Assembly: GCF_023159225.1 (NCBI RefSeq)
Contig: NC_063169.1
Coordinates: 53,221,934-53,285,933 of the forward strand
Direction of reading: 5' to 3'
Length of the DNA stretch: 64,000 bases
Source: Perognathus longimembris pacificus
Lineage: Eukaryota > Chordata > Mammalia > Rodentia > Heteromyidae
How positions within the stretch are numbered: position 1 is the stretch's first letter; each line of letters starts with the position of its first letter. A model generated the notes under the pieces. The model had not been told where the DNA came from, made no database searches, and was given only the letters and a program-made list of their open reading frames with translations. This document shows positions 33,979 through 44,879 of this stretch, piece after piece. The position numbers were made by a program, and so were the translations under genes.

Positions 33979-34599
33979 GCACACAGATCTCTAAGCAAGT
34001 TTGGCTCTTTATGTGAAGAGGTTTTTTTTTTCTCTCTCTCTCCCTCTCTTTTTAAAAGAACAACTGCTAAAAAAAATGATTGCTCTCAACTCAAATTACA
34101 CAATTTGTTCTTTTTTGTGCACTGAGTCAGCAACAGACATAATGTGGAAAATAAAGCAAGATCGCCTTTTCACACATCAAGTGAAACAGGGTAGTTATGT
34201 GAAACACAGAATACCTAAGATACCTAAGCACTTTCTAAGCAGTATTCTTGATACAGCGTCTTCTCAATTTCAATATTAAAAGTTCATAAACAACCCACAA
34301 GTACAACTGGAAAACATGACTATTATTATTTGAATCCTAGTTTTGTCCCCTTCCTTTTTCAATCAATAGTGCACATCTTGAGGATAGCATATACCTCAGA
34401 AGTATTTAAAGTAATGGCAGACAAGAAAATATAACTTGTGTTATATTTGTGCTTTTCAGTATACATTCAAATCAATCCATCAATATGATTTAAGAAGCAT
34501 AATTGCTAGTCATTGTGTAGCTTTTAATGTGATTGGCACATGAGGAAGGAAGCAGGCCTTTCTCTGGACACACAGCTGCCTCTAAAGCTAACCTGTAAA

Positions 34600-34745
34600 G
34601 TGGTAGTATTATTCCCTTTATTCTACCCACTAGAAAACAAGGATCAGAGAGGTTAAGTGATTTGTCCAAAGAAGAATAAGTAACACTTGGATTCTAAATC
34701 AGGCAGTTGGACTCCAAGATCTATATTCCTAACCATGCTGATATC
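34600..34745 (+). mobile_element. MIR SINE
   Basis: Sense MIR core: CCACTAGAAAACAAGGATCAGAGAGGTTAAGTGATTTGTCC, then ACACTTGGATTCTAAATCAGGC, in family order (AGAGGTTAAGTAACTTGCCC). Confidence 0.85.
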
Positions 34746-34919
34746 CAGATAATAATTTTATCTTTTCATTCCCAAACACCAATTCATGATGCTTCATTAT
34801 TCTAGGCTCTGGACAGAGTCAATTACTAGGTATTGTGAAATGACATAGAAAGCAATGTCAAACTGGAATTTAGATTTCACTTATAACTACACTACACTAG
34901 GCACTATTAGATGACTGAT

Positions 34920-35290
34920 ATCTACTTTATTTTTCTTTCATTGTAATTTGCATCAATAAGTGTACAAAGAAATTTCATTCTAACATGTCCATTTATATAT
35001 ACAATACATCCTGGTCATCATCACCCCTCCATCATCCTTCTTCCTCTCTTTTCCCCCCTCCCAAAGTAGTTTCATCAAATGTCCTTCTTAAACATGTTTA
35101 TAAATGATTTTGTCTGTATTCACTCTCTCTCCTCTACATTCACTTGTCCCCTTTCCACGAAGGTACCTATACCCTAAAAAAGACTTGTTTCAATGTCCTG
35201 ATAGTCCTTTTGTTAATGTGTGCATTAATTCTTCAAAAGGGACTTCACCAGGTGTCTCAAACAAGCATATACCATACTTTCAGCAGATTG
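34920..35290 (-). mobile_element. Older LINE-1 3' UTR (antisense)
   Basis: GCATCAATAAGTGTACAAAG, TTCATTCTAACATGTCC, ATACAATACATCCTGGTC and a C/T-rich stretch are arranged as in the L1 3' end starting at 47515. No ORF2 part follows. Confidence 0.6.
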
Positions 35291-36004
35291 ACCATCTTAG
35301 TACATCATTATAAAAATTGTCATCTGAGGGGGAAAAAAACTGTATCCATGAAAGTTTACTGATGATGAGATTAAGTTCCTGAAACTCATGGATGTTGTCA
35401 TTTGCCCAAGTTGAGACACCTGAAAAATGCTTGGGTCCAAAGCCGTTGGTGTATTTCCACTGCATGTTCTTTTTTCTATCCCAGCAAACTGGCTCTGTAA
35501 GTTTATGCAAAGGAAACATTCACAGTAGAGGGGCTTAGGATGGCAGGTGTCTCTGTTCTTCAAATATGTGGGAAACTCTATGTTTTTAGGAGAATTTTTA
35601 GATGTTCAGAACAATTCTAGAAGAGTGATATTCATGTCTAAGCTCAAACAGGACCATAAACAAATTGGGATGTAATTTTAACTAAGAGCACAGATTTGAA
35701 TTAAAACACCATCAGAATATTATTCTTCTTTAAAGCAAGTATGAGTGAATTAGTCATGCTGCATAGAAAGTCTGATTTATTTGGAAAAATAGAAGATCTT
35801 TAAATGATATTATAGTTTCTGTGAATGTATGAAAATAAAAAAAAATACTAGTATCATATGTGCGGTACCTGGAGAAGGGCTATTCTATTAAACATTAAAA
35901 AATGAACATATGAGAAAGCACCAGGAAATTTTCCAAAGCAAAATGCACTATCAATCTGAAGTTATTTTATTACTCCATTTTTGTATTTGAATTACTTTGT
36001 GTTT
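35291..36004. other. Unique sequence, no gene seen
   Basis: Minus frames of 79 and 88 codons (35280-35563) overlap each other and show no domain. Confidence 0.5.
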
Positions 36005-36080
36005 AGCAGAGCTGGGGGATCAAACTCCTGACCTAGTGCGTGCAAGGCAAGCACAATACCACTGAGCCAGCCCCAGCCCT
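36005..36080 (-). mobile_element. ID-like SINE monomer
   Basis: Antisense ID: GGGGGATCAAACTCCTGACC, GTGCAAGGCAAGCACAATACC, TGAGCCAGCCCCAGCCC. Single monomer without the right half. Confidence 0.75.
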
Positions 36081-36904
36081 CTTTGAATCACTTTTTTTAC
36101 AAATTAAATAAGATGCAATTTGGATTTAAGTTGTCCTCCTCTCAGGGTTTGTGCACATCACACCAAACGTCTTATTTATATTCAAATACCACAGCGAATG
36201 GGCAAGAAATTATGTGTTTAAACTGGACTTTCTCAAGCCTGCTAAGGCCAGAATTTGCCTTGCCAAGGTTTGAATTATTACAAAGTGGAGCAAGCACCTG
36301 ACTCCATGGTGAGTCAGAATAAGTAAATATCTCCACCTGGAAATAGAAACAAATGCTCCCAAGGTTCCAGCGTGTCACTTATTAGACAGAGGACAGCTGT
36401 CTGCTCATTGATGACTGAACCTGATTATAAATATTTAAAGAATGTATCCTGTAAAGATTTGGTCTTCATAACACAGAGTCCATAGCACATGGGTACCTTG
36501 CTTTTGCAAATTCTCCTTCTGAACTACTACAGTTCTAAAATAAAACAAGAAATGCTTATTATAGACAACAGATTACCTTGATCCATGCTTTTTTCTTATG
36601 TCATGTCTAACCAACTTCCCTCCCATAGTATCTTAATAATCTTTGTCACAGCATGATACTAGATGTATTAGAACATTACATCCAACACTATGTATAAAAT
36701 AACTTTGACATGTGTGAAACCTTTCAATCACAACATCAGCACAACTTTAATACATTCCTGAACACCTCTGTCTTTGGTGGGATGGATGTAGGGAGGCCTA
36801 TGGATGCTAAATATCAGAAACGGTGGTTCCTATCCATCCTGCATATGTGACAAAGGTTAACCTCAAAAATTAAGTTTCCTTCTATGAAAGCAAAAATCAC
36901 TTGC
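36081..36904. other. Unique sequence, no gene seen
   Basis: No named repeat. The frames at 36083-36301 and 36172-36378 overlap on opposite strands and lack features. Confidence 0.5.
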
Positions 36905-37290
36905 CATGCCAGTCAGCTTCCTATCACCATAACAAATTCTAGAGATAATTAAATTCTAAAGAGGAAAGTTTTACTTTGGCACATAGTTTTAGAGGTTCCT
37001 GTTTATTATGGGAGGATCGATTGCTTTCAGGGGTGACAGCTCAATAATAATGGAAAGCATGTGACAGAGGAAGGGGACAGAGTGTCATATCCCCTTTATG
37101 AACCATCTCCCAGTGACCGAAAGGCCTCTTATAAGGCTTCTCCTCCCAAAGATCAACACCTCCCAAAGGTGCCAGTGGAGAACATGCAACAAGCTATAGG
37201 GCTTTGTAAAGCCAGGTAACAAGACTTTTAAGACACCTAAAAGTTCCATTCAGGGATACTTCATTGGTATAACCAGAGAAATAGAGGTTG
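36905..37290 (-). mobile_element. LTR-like old repeat (MaLR/ERVL type?)
   Basis: CAGCTTCCTATCACCATAACAAA, AGAGGAAAGTTTTACTTTGGC, ATATCCCCTTTATGAACC and CTCCCAGTGACC follow the order of a common antisense LTR-class repeat in mammals (CTATCACTATAACAAAATACC, AGGAAAGGTTTATTTTGGCTC). Family assignment is from memory and uncertain. No coding sequence is present. Confidence 0.45.
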
Positions 37291-37479
37291 CATAGGACCC
37301 CACATACTGAAAGGCCAGTATTTCATTTAATACTTTGCTTTCACCATCTTCAAATCCTTAATAATTATTAAACAAGTAGCCTTGCATTTTCATTTTGTAC
37401 TAACACCTAGAAATTATAGACAGCCTTAATCAGATTATATTGTGAATGCAGAAAATATGACTTAAATTATGAAATAAAG

Positions 37480-37722
37480 AATTAACCAAAGCCTCCTAGC
37501 TACTCGGGAGGCTGAGATCTGAGGATTGTGGTTCAAAGCCAGCCCAGGCAGGAAAGGCCAAGAGACTCATATGCCCAATTAACCACCAGGAAACCAGAAG
37601 TGGTACTATGGCTCAAGTAGAAGAGTTCTAACATTGATCTGAAGAGCTCAGGGACAGTGCCCAGGCTAGAGTTCAAGCCCCACAACTGACCAAAAAAAAA
37701 AAAAAACCAAGCAATTAACCAA
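37480..37722 (+). mobile_element. Dimeric B1 + right-monomer SINE with target-site duplications
   Basis: AATTAACCAA at 37480-37489 and 37713-37722. The left half is B1-like (CTAGCTACTCGGGAGGCTGAG, GTTCAAAGCCAGCCCAGGC), the linker CCAATTAACCACCAGG, and the right half the same module as in IDL-Geo (AACCAGAAGTGGTACTATGGC, CAGGGACAGTGCCCAGG, GTTCAAGCCCCACAACTGACC), then an A tail. Confidence 0.95.
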
Positions 37723-39190
37723 TGTGCTACTAATATATTTGAGGGATTTTTCTAACTTAGGTTTGTACTTGGATTTTATGTTATGTTTGTAAAATAATTT
37801 TGTAAAAGGATTATGCTTTAGACTTATCTAACTCTCTACCTAGATAAACATTGTAGAATACATATGCATATGTGCATATATGTTACAAAAATCCATGCAT
37901 ATGTATGTATATAGAGTTTGGAAAAAAATCTTATTTTTCCTGGCTGATAAATGAAAATAAATTGAGTGTAAGTGAAAAAAGAGAAAAATCAGCCAACTTC
38001 CAAAATCTCTTTGGCTTCATTGTGGCTAAATACAGCATCCAATTGTTTTCCCTAGACTCATTACATTAGCTCCGTTTCTTTCAGAGAATTTATTCTCCTT
38101 TTTTTACAAAGTTTTAGATCATTGTATTTTATAAAAATTTTGTAGATGTTCAAAATGTCATCAAAGTTGAGATTGAAACATGGCAGATAAACAGCTCAGA
38201 ACCCTGGGGCCTGGCTGACTTCCTCACAGGCAGCATAACCAGTCTTGCGGTGTTTCTCTTTCTTTCTGTGTGTGGGTGCACAGGCGTGGGGAGTGGGCCA
38301 ACATGACGCTAACTGTGCTCTGCAGAAGCCAGCGTGAACCCCAGGCCTTTCTGCAGACAGAAAGAACTGATTGTGTGGCCAGCAGCTGGAATGCATGCGG
38401 GTCACTTTTCGGAGTGGTGTTAGCAGGCCTCACTTTGCTAGATTGTTCAAGGAGTAGGGGAACAAGGACAGAAAGGAACTCGCCTGCCTGGGACTTCAGT
38501 GGCCCTGGAAATTCCCTCCACTTCTTTGTTACAATTAGAAAGAATAACTCATGCATTCACAAAACAACAACCTTGTTTTCTCAATTAGATTCTATAGTTT
38601 CAAAAGCACCATCTTCAGTCGGTCTTCAGGAAGTGTGCCCAGAATGACATGAGCTGGGACATTGGGCAGAACAGGCCTACAGGGAGATTTGGGAGATTAG
38701 TCAGGGTCCATAGATCAAGCCCAGGTGACAACTGTAAGGAGCTTATATCAAATAACATTTTATGGAACTTCTTAAATAAATGTTCAGAGGGAAAAAAAAA
38801 GCCAGAATGAATTTTTGATGGTATCTGAAAATTTATCAAGCAATTTTCAAAATCTTTACTAAACAATAATGAAGAGCTTTATCATTGGACTATTGGCTCC
38901 AGTCTTACAAAGTTGGAGTCACTCCAAGCTCTGCCTTTATCCTGCTGTTCAGTATGTAGCTCTCACTCTGCCGGCATGGCTCTCTGTGTTCTAAACATTC
39001 ATCATCGTAACCAGACCACTTCACAGCAAAACCTACAGCTCTGGTTCAGAATAGGCATGGTAGATAGAACTGTGTTAGAGGAAGTGATTTAAATGCCATC
39101 CCTATTTTTTAAATATTGTCACAGCTTGAATATATTTACCTTCCTAATTTTGTCTTAACTTTATTGAGCCTTTTTTTTCTTTCTTTTTTT
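37723..39190. other. Unique sequence with a GC-richer core, no gene assigned
   Basis: The core at 38190-38640 has long overlapping frames on both strands (125 codons plus, 110 and 69 minus), which mainly reflects its lower AT content. No domain, signal peptide or splice pattern singles one out. Confidence 0.45.
38190..38640. promoter_or_regulatory. GC-richer repeat-free block, candidate conserved element
   Basis: It differs from its AT-rich neighbours, has no repeat, and keeps several CpGs (CTTGCGGTG, GGCGTGGGG, ATGACGCTAAC, CATGCGGGTCAC). CAGCTGGAATGCATGCGG near 38384 contains an E-box and a GCATGC palindrome. No evidence on activity. Confidence 0.2.
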
Positions 39191-39279
39191 CTCCGGTCTT
39201 CTATACTTTTCCCAGGATGTCGTTATACAAAGGTGGTTAGTGGGATTTCACTTGAGTCCACAAGCATTCTTAACCTCCA

Positions 39280-40240
39280 TGTCACAGTTGTTAGGGTAAC
39301 CAAACTGAATCACTTAAACTGATTCCTGTGGCTCACCTACCTCTTACTTGCAGCTTGTAAGAAACTCTTGACAAAGATGTAGCTACATAACAATGTTCAA
39401 AAGAGTATTGTGACAGCCATTTTAAAAAAGCTGAAAGCAAGTCAAAGGTCTATCAACCATGTCAAGGCTGGTAGGAACAAAGTACAAGGTACTGCAACTC
39501 AAGTCACACATAGCACTAGGACTCTCAACAAATTCGCAGTTGTGATCACGGAATGTGATCTAGGCTGAGTAGCTCAACCCTTGGACTCTAGCATTTTTAC
39601 AAATGGCACCAGGTACCCATTATGCTTTAAAACTGTCCTCTGCAGCTTGCATATGGAAAGAAACTTCCTGTTGATCAGGGCCCCAGCCCTGGCAGATAGT
39701 ACTGCTTAAGTAGTATCTGTGGGACAGATAGAGATCAGTAAGACTGCGAGAAAGATAAATCTGAAAATTAGAAATGATGTCTGATCTTGAAATATAGATG
39801 CTCCCAGTGCATGGTTATCTGTGATTACAGATGAGTTCATCAGAGAGTAACGCGCAGTATGTGAACTCCAAAAAGAATCCCCTGCAAAATCCAATCGGGG
39901 TTACAACTTACCGTCATGGATACCTTGTGCTAAGTTGACCTTGGGACAATCTTAGAAACAAGCTTTAGTTATTAGGGTAGCCAATCTGAACCCAATCAAC
40001 TGATTCCTAATTTTTACCTCCCTATACTTCCCAGCTTCTGAAAAGTGGATTTTTTTTCACCACAGCTTTATGTAGTAGCTATACAAAAATATTCCAAAGA
40101 ATATCGTGATCTTTTTTTAAGACTGGAAACAATTCAGATGCCCATCCACAATACCAGGGATAATGGGAACAAGAATATAAGGCACGACATGCAAGGCCTG
40201 TAACATATAGCCTTGAGCTCCTCAACAAATGTGCAGTGGG
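39280..40240. repeat. Diverged 340-bp unit in two direct copies
   Basis: Copy A about 39200-39610 and copy B about 39890-40300. Matching landmarks in the same order: GTTGTTAGGGTAACC / GTTATTAGGGTAGCC, AAACTGATTCCT / CAACTGATTCCT, GTAGCTACATAACAAT / GTAGCTATACAAAAAT, CTCAACAAATTCGCAGT / CTCAACAAATGTGCAGT. The offset grows from 681 to 697 bases. The CTGGAAACAATTCAGATGCC stretch in copy B resembles L1 3' sequence, but I could not assign a family. Confidence 0.65.
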
Positions 40241-40382
40241 ACCATGAGAATGGCTAATAATTACTACTCAGTAACTCCTGGACAAGCATCTAGACACTGG
40301 TTGAGTTATTTTTTTTAATCTGTTTTAGAGACATTGGAGGGTGATAGCACAAATGAGAAGAGAAGGAGATTTTCTCTAGACC

Positions 40383-40770
40383 GATTGTGGCTATGGTTTG
40401 GTTGTGGTTCCTGTATGGGAGTGTGGTGATGTTGATAGGTATTGCGACCTTTACGAGGTGGAAACCAGTAGGAGTTGTTCAAGTATCTAAGGATGCTATC
40501 CTCGAAGGGGGTTAAGAAGTTCTGTGGGATCCTGAGTTCGTTTTTGCAAGAGTGAGTTGTAAGAGAGCAAGCCTAACCCTGAATCACTCCCTGCCTTCCT
40601 GTCTTGCCAATTGCTCTCTTCCTCCCACCGTTGTGATGACATCTGCTATGAAGTCTTCTCCAGAGCTAAGCCAATGCCAGCACCTTGGACCTTCAGAATC
40701 ATTAGCTAAATGAAATCTTTTTCCTATAATAATATCCAGCCTCGGGTATTTCTTCATAGAATCATAAAAT
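40383..40770 (+). mobile_element. ORR1-like MaLR solo LTR
   Basis: The order matches rodent ORR1-type LTRs: GGCTATGGTTTGG, GTGTGGTGATGTTGATAGG, CGACCTTTACGAGGTGG, GAGTTCGTTTTTGCAAGAG, AGAGAGCAAGCCTAACCCTG, TGATGACATCTGCTATGA, CTTGGACCTTCAGAATC, AGCTAAATGAAATCTTTTTCC, CCAGCCTCGGGTATTTC. It is a non-coding long terminal repeat of an ancient LTR retrotransposon, with no internal genes beside it. Diverged, so inserted long ago. Confidence 0.8.
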
Positions 40771-40774
40771 AGTA

Positions 40775-41085
40775 GATATGCAAATTATAGGTAGTCTCAT
40801 TTATTATTTATGTCTCCTCCTGCAGTGGTACATTTATTATAATTGAACTTATATTGACCCATCATCATCACCCAAAGTGTGTAGTTTAACTTAGATGCTA
40901 ATGTTGTACATTGTCTAAATCTGGGCAAATGTGCAAAGACATGAATTCTTCATTATTGTGTCAGACAGAATACCTTCACTACCCTAAAAATTTCTGCACT
41001 CTGCCTATTCATTCTTTTCCCCTTCTTCCCCTAAACTTCCCATTCCTCCTAATTTTTAAAGCTTTCTCTGATTACATTACCTCAT
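40775..41085 (-). mobile_element. Old LINE-1-type 3' UTR piece
   Basis: CTCCTGCAGTGGTACATTTATTATAATTGA, CCCATCATCATCACCCAAAG, TTGTACATTGTCTAAATCTGGGC and CACTACCCTAAAAATTTCTGC follow a widely distributed ancient mammalian repeat that I place in the L1M 3' UTR from memory. Confidence 0.5.
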
Positions 41086-41999
41086 TACCAAAGATATTAT
41101 TAAATAACATGAAGAAAAGAATGTTCCTAAAAATTACTCCATGCCCTGACAATACATCTGGGCTTTACTCTGTATATTGAAGCTATATTTTAATATCAAA
41201 ATGACTATGAAAGAGTTAAAAAAAAAAGACCAGAGGGCAGAAATTACATTGCTCGTAGCACAAATTTCTATCCCCTGTACATGTAAATCTTTCACAGAAT
41301 GAAAATATTTGAGAAACAAGAATAAAAAGGCAAAAACATTTGGCTATGAACAATGATTCAGTAATTATAGAGAACATCTCATTAAACATAAGCTTTCTTT
41401 GTAAGCAGGCTGGGAGAACTCTAATTAAGTCGTATAGTATCCCTATGAATAATTAGCTGTGACAGGAAAATTCTAGGTGGTCCATTAAATCTCTACACTC
41501 ACAGCTGTTCAAGGAAAAATATAAGCAGATCCTCAGTGCCCTAATTTTTTAGGAGTTGATGGACTTTCTCCAGTGACCAACTAGGCAAACTTACCCTCCA
41601 CAGATCATGTCTTTCCTTTCCCCAAGGGAAAGGAAATTCTCTTTTTCCATAAACAAAAGTAGTATTTCTCAACACTCAATCAACAAACAGCTTCTCTATC
41701 TTTGACCTAACTTTTGAATGAATAAACAACTCACATTTAAATTGATCTAAGAATACGGTGCTGTTTTATCATGTCATTTCCTAAGTCTATATTTGAATAT
41801 GATTTTTTCACCATGTTATCTGAGTCTTTTGTGTTTCTATGTTTGCTGCATATTAGGGACTCTAATCTACTAGAGGCCAGGACACTTTGGGTCTTTTTTG
41901 AAAACCACAAAAGTCCAAACCTACCCAGCCTGATAGGTTAGCCACAGAGCATTTGCTCTGGGGCCCTGAATTAGAGTATACTGAAAAAAAATTTCAAAT
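41086..41999. other. Unique sequence, no gene seen
   Basis: No recognised repeat or supported reading frame. Confidence 0.5.
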
Positions 42000-42150
42000 A
42001 ACTACTAAAAACATTATGAATAATTTTATATTGGTTGTACATTGCAATGATTACTTTTGACCACTAGAAGTATTTGGCTACTAGATATTTTTTCATTTTG
42101 TTATGCGCCTTGCATTTGTAATTTGCACAATATTTATATTGGATAGTACT
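42000..42150 (-). mobile_element. Possible hAT-type DNA transposon remnant
   Basis: ATTATGAATAATTTTATATTGGTTG, AGTATTTGGCTACTAG and the end TTATATTGGATAGTACTGA resemble a non-autonomous DNA element that ends TTCTATTGGACAGC. Weak, from memory. Confidence 0.3.
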
Positions 42151-42605
42151 GATTAAAAAATGGTGTTCTTGAATTTGTGGACTAAAAGCACATGTGGAAA
42201 TATTTTCTAAAAGACCTAGAGGGACCATGAACTATTAAATTTCCTTGCTGAAAGAAATTTCTGACAGCAAATGGTGTGAATGTGTTTAGAAGTGTCCAAT
42301 ATCAACCCAAATTCCACCACACACATACTCTAGGCACCTAAAACTGTGATCAGAAGAGGTGAGGAGCTATTTGACATCACTTGTAACATTTCCAATGTCC
42401 TATTTCTAAGTGTTCTGTTAGTCTGCAAGTTGAGCAGTGAAGAGAAGAAGAAACTCATGGGACAAGTAGTTCATCGACAGAGTAAACAGAAGGGTGAAAA
42501 GGCATCGCAATCAAGGAAAAGAAAATGAGCAAATTCCATGAAGAAAAATGAGTGAGGGTCTCCAAGGTAGTAGTTATTTCTTCTCAGGCATCATTTTATT
42601 TAAGT
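42151..42605. other. Unique sequence, no gene seen
   Basis: A 60-codon plus frame at 42346-42528 has a Lys/Glu-rich end (KQKGEKASQSRKRK) that could look nuclear, but it has no domain or splice support. Confidence 0.45.
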
Positions 42606-42735
42606 GTCATCAGCATCTGTTTTCTTTTCATCACTCGTGTTTTACAGATAAGGAACTGAGGCTCACATTTAAAAAACTTAGAAAGAAATAAGATCACACA
42701 ATTGGTTGATGATAGTGCCAGAACTTAGGGGACCA
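42606..42735 (+). mobile_element. MIR SINE
   Basis: Sense core TTTTACAGATAAGGAACTGAGGCTCAC, then AGATCACACAATTGG and GTGCCAGAACTTAGG in MIR order. Confidence 0.8.
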
Positions 42736-42889
42736 TTATTTTACCTGGGTGTAAGGTTACACAGCACACAGGACTTTTCAGGGCTAGAAGTCAGAATGTC
42801 TGAGGGAAAGCAGGTCATGCCATGACCCTTTAGGTAATGCTTATCTTCTAACTCTAAATCCCATTCACTTCATATGAATCATAGTGCCA

Positions 42890-42985
42890 AATATTCATGA
42901 ACACTTTCTATGTGCCCGGAAATATATAGGACTTCCTATCATTTCCTTTTTCATCTATAAAACAATTCTATAAATTAAGTATTGA
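42890..42985 (+). mobile_element. MIR-type fragment
   Basis: TTCATGAACACTTTCTATGTGCCCGG and ACTTCCTATCATTTCCTTTTTCATC fit the MIR 5' part (TACTATGTGCCAGGC). Short and diverged. Confidence 0.45.
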
Positions 42986-43554
42986 TTTTTTTTAAAGTTC
43001 TCTTCTCCAACCACCTCATAGTGGACTAAAGAAATAAAAAATACTTTAAGTCTCCAGATAAAGCATAGATTTTCCAAGTTTTGTCATCATCTTGGATGTA
43101 GTTCACTTTTCTTAACTGGTCTTTGAAAGAAGATACATTATTTACATCATAGCAGGACATGTTGACACCATTTAAAGGTATGAAAACAGATGTAGGCCTT
43201 CCCTTCATGGCAATGTTCTCATTATGAGGGGATGAGCTTGTCAGTTTCCTAAGGAAACTCCTGGAAAGGGATGGGCACACACATTACTGGTATGAAGATC
43301 CATATTTCCCAGAAATGCAGTGTAGAGTGCAATACAGTGTTGGCACTATATGGCTCAGAAGAGGCCTGGGGACATAGCTGACTTTCTTATAGCTAAGCTT
43401 TAAGTCTTATCACTTCTTCTTCCTCATATCTCACCCTTTGACAGTGGCTGTTTAAAACAGGGTTGGAATAGTCTTTGTATCTGCCTTCAGATCAAAAATA
43501 GTTGGGGTGGAGGGAAAGGTTCTGTACTGAATGTATACACGTGATCCCCCCCTA
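42986..43554. other. Unique sequence, no gene seen
   Basis: An 84-codon minus frame at 43026-43280 lacks any recognised domain. Confidence 0.5.
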
Positions 43555-43755
43555 CTTTATTCCTTAACTAATAGACTATAATACTGTTTATATAATACTT
43601 GCACCATATTAGGAATTCTAAGTACCTAGAGATCATTTTAAATGTGTGGGGATGCATAGGTAAATATTGGAGCAGACTTGCATATCAGTAGACTTGGGTA
43701 TCCATGGGGGTCCTGGGGTCAATCACCCCATGGTTACAAAGACGACCCTAGATCA
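43555..43755. mobile_element. Tigger-like DNA transposon remnant
   Basis: CTATAATACTGTTTATATAATAC, AATTCTAAGTACCTAGAGATCATTTTAAATG, AGACTTGGGTATCCATGGGGGTCC and CACCCCATGG parallel the terminal part of Tigger-related non-autonomous elements (GTATCCGTGGGGGATCCTGG). The transposase is absent. Confidence 0.6.
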
Positions 43756-43829
43756 TTACTACATCAGAAGGAAAAAGTGATATTCAATTTGGACTATTTA
43801 CCAACTCCCCAAAGTAGAATAGACATACA

Positions 43830-44520
43830 CTGAAATTGGCCTTTTTGAATTCTTTAAATTATGATCAACATACGTAATTGTGTAGGAAGCATATTCCGCG
43901 TATAGAGCATTTTCACACTCCATGAAATTCCCTGTGTTCACTGTTGGCACCCCTGCCTGCCTAGATCTGCTTTTCTGAGATCAGGAGTCATCCAGCAGCA
44001 GCCTGTTCACCCCGCTTCTTTTACTTTGCATAGTGCCTTGAGATTTTCCCTCTGTGGGTGCAGATGTGGATGCTGTTGACATCAGCACTCGTTCCTTTTT
44101 GTTACTGATCATTATTCTAATACACAGACGTATCCATATCGAACTCTTCTTTCACCAGTCAGTAGGCATGTAGGGTTTTGTCTTCCAAAGAATAAGATAA
44201 ATATGTTTCTATTTCTCTGGAATAAATACCTAGGAGTGGAATTAATGGGTAATAGGTTGGGTGTATGTTTACTTTATAAGAAACTGCCAAAGCTGTCTTC
44301 AAAGTCTTTGCAACACTTTACATTCCTGGGAGCAAGAAGTGAGACTTGCAGATGCTTCATGTCATTGCCAGAACATAATATCATCAATCTTCTGAATTTC
44401 AGTTGTGCTTATGTTAGTAAGCGTGTCTCATTTGGTTTTCATTTTCATTCTCACAATGGAAATGTCATTGCTAGACCTTGTTGTGGGAAGGCATATAATT
44501 TGCATATAGTACAATGATCT
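43830..44520 (-). mobile_element. Ancient LINE-1 (L1M), antisense
   Basis: TGTTTCTATTTCTCTGGAATAAATACCTAGGAGTGGAATTAATGG, TTTATAAGAAACTGCCAAAGCTG and AACACTTTACATTCCTGGGAGC are antisense L1M 3' ORF2/UTR in order. The 104-codon plus frame at 44203-44517 is just this antisense DNA. Confidence 0.8.
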
Positions 44521-44879
44521 TATTTGTTAAAGTTGGATGAGCTTTGAGAAATGCTTACTCCTTTCATAACACACAGCACATTAAGGAATGGGCTATGGCC
44601 AGCTCCCCCAAATCCTCTTGGACTTTGTCTAATCTCCTTCCACTGTAAACAAAATCTGTTGCAATTTTCTTTTCTTTTTCTTTTTACACACAGACAAGTT
44701 TCACCTGTTGTGGAACTTATGTGGAATTCAACAGAATGTGCTGTTTTTTTGTAGCTCCTTTCATACAGCCTGACCTAATCTGAAGGTCATCTGAGTCGAA
44801 GTGTGTATTTTGTTTCGCATTCCCTTGGTAATACTGGCTCGCTTTCACTGTATGGATAAAGTTATCTGTTCTGCTCATA

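Larger units (their letters stand above)
33227..34595. other. Repeat-free block with possible exon and CRE
   Basis: About 1.35 kb without mobile elements and less AT-rich than its neighbours between 33240 and 33990. See the separate entries for the possible exon and CRE. A CT-rich tract lies at 34020-34057. Confidence 0.5.

Noticed and set aside
38224..38647. 125-codon plus and 110-codon minus frames
   Set aside because: Opposite-strand overlapping frames in a GC-richer patch are expected by chance. Kept only as a region to test for conservation.
44203..44517. 104-codon plus-strand frame
   Set aside because: It is the antisense of an ancient LINE-1 segment.
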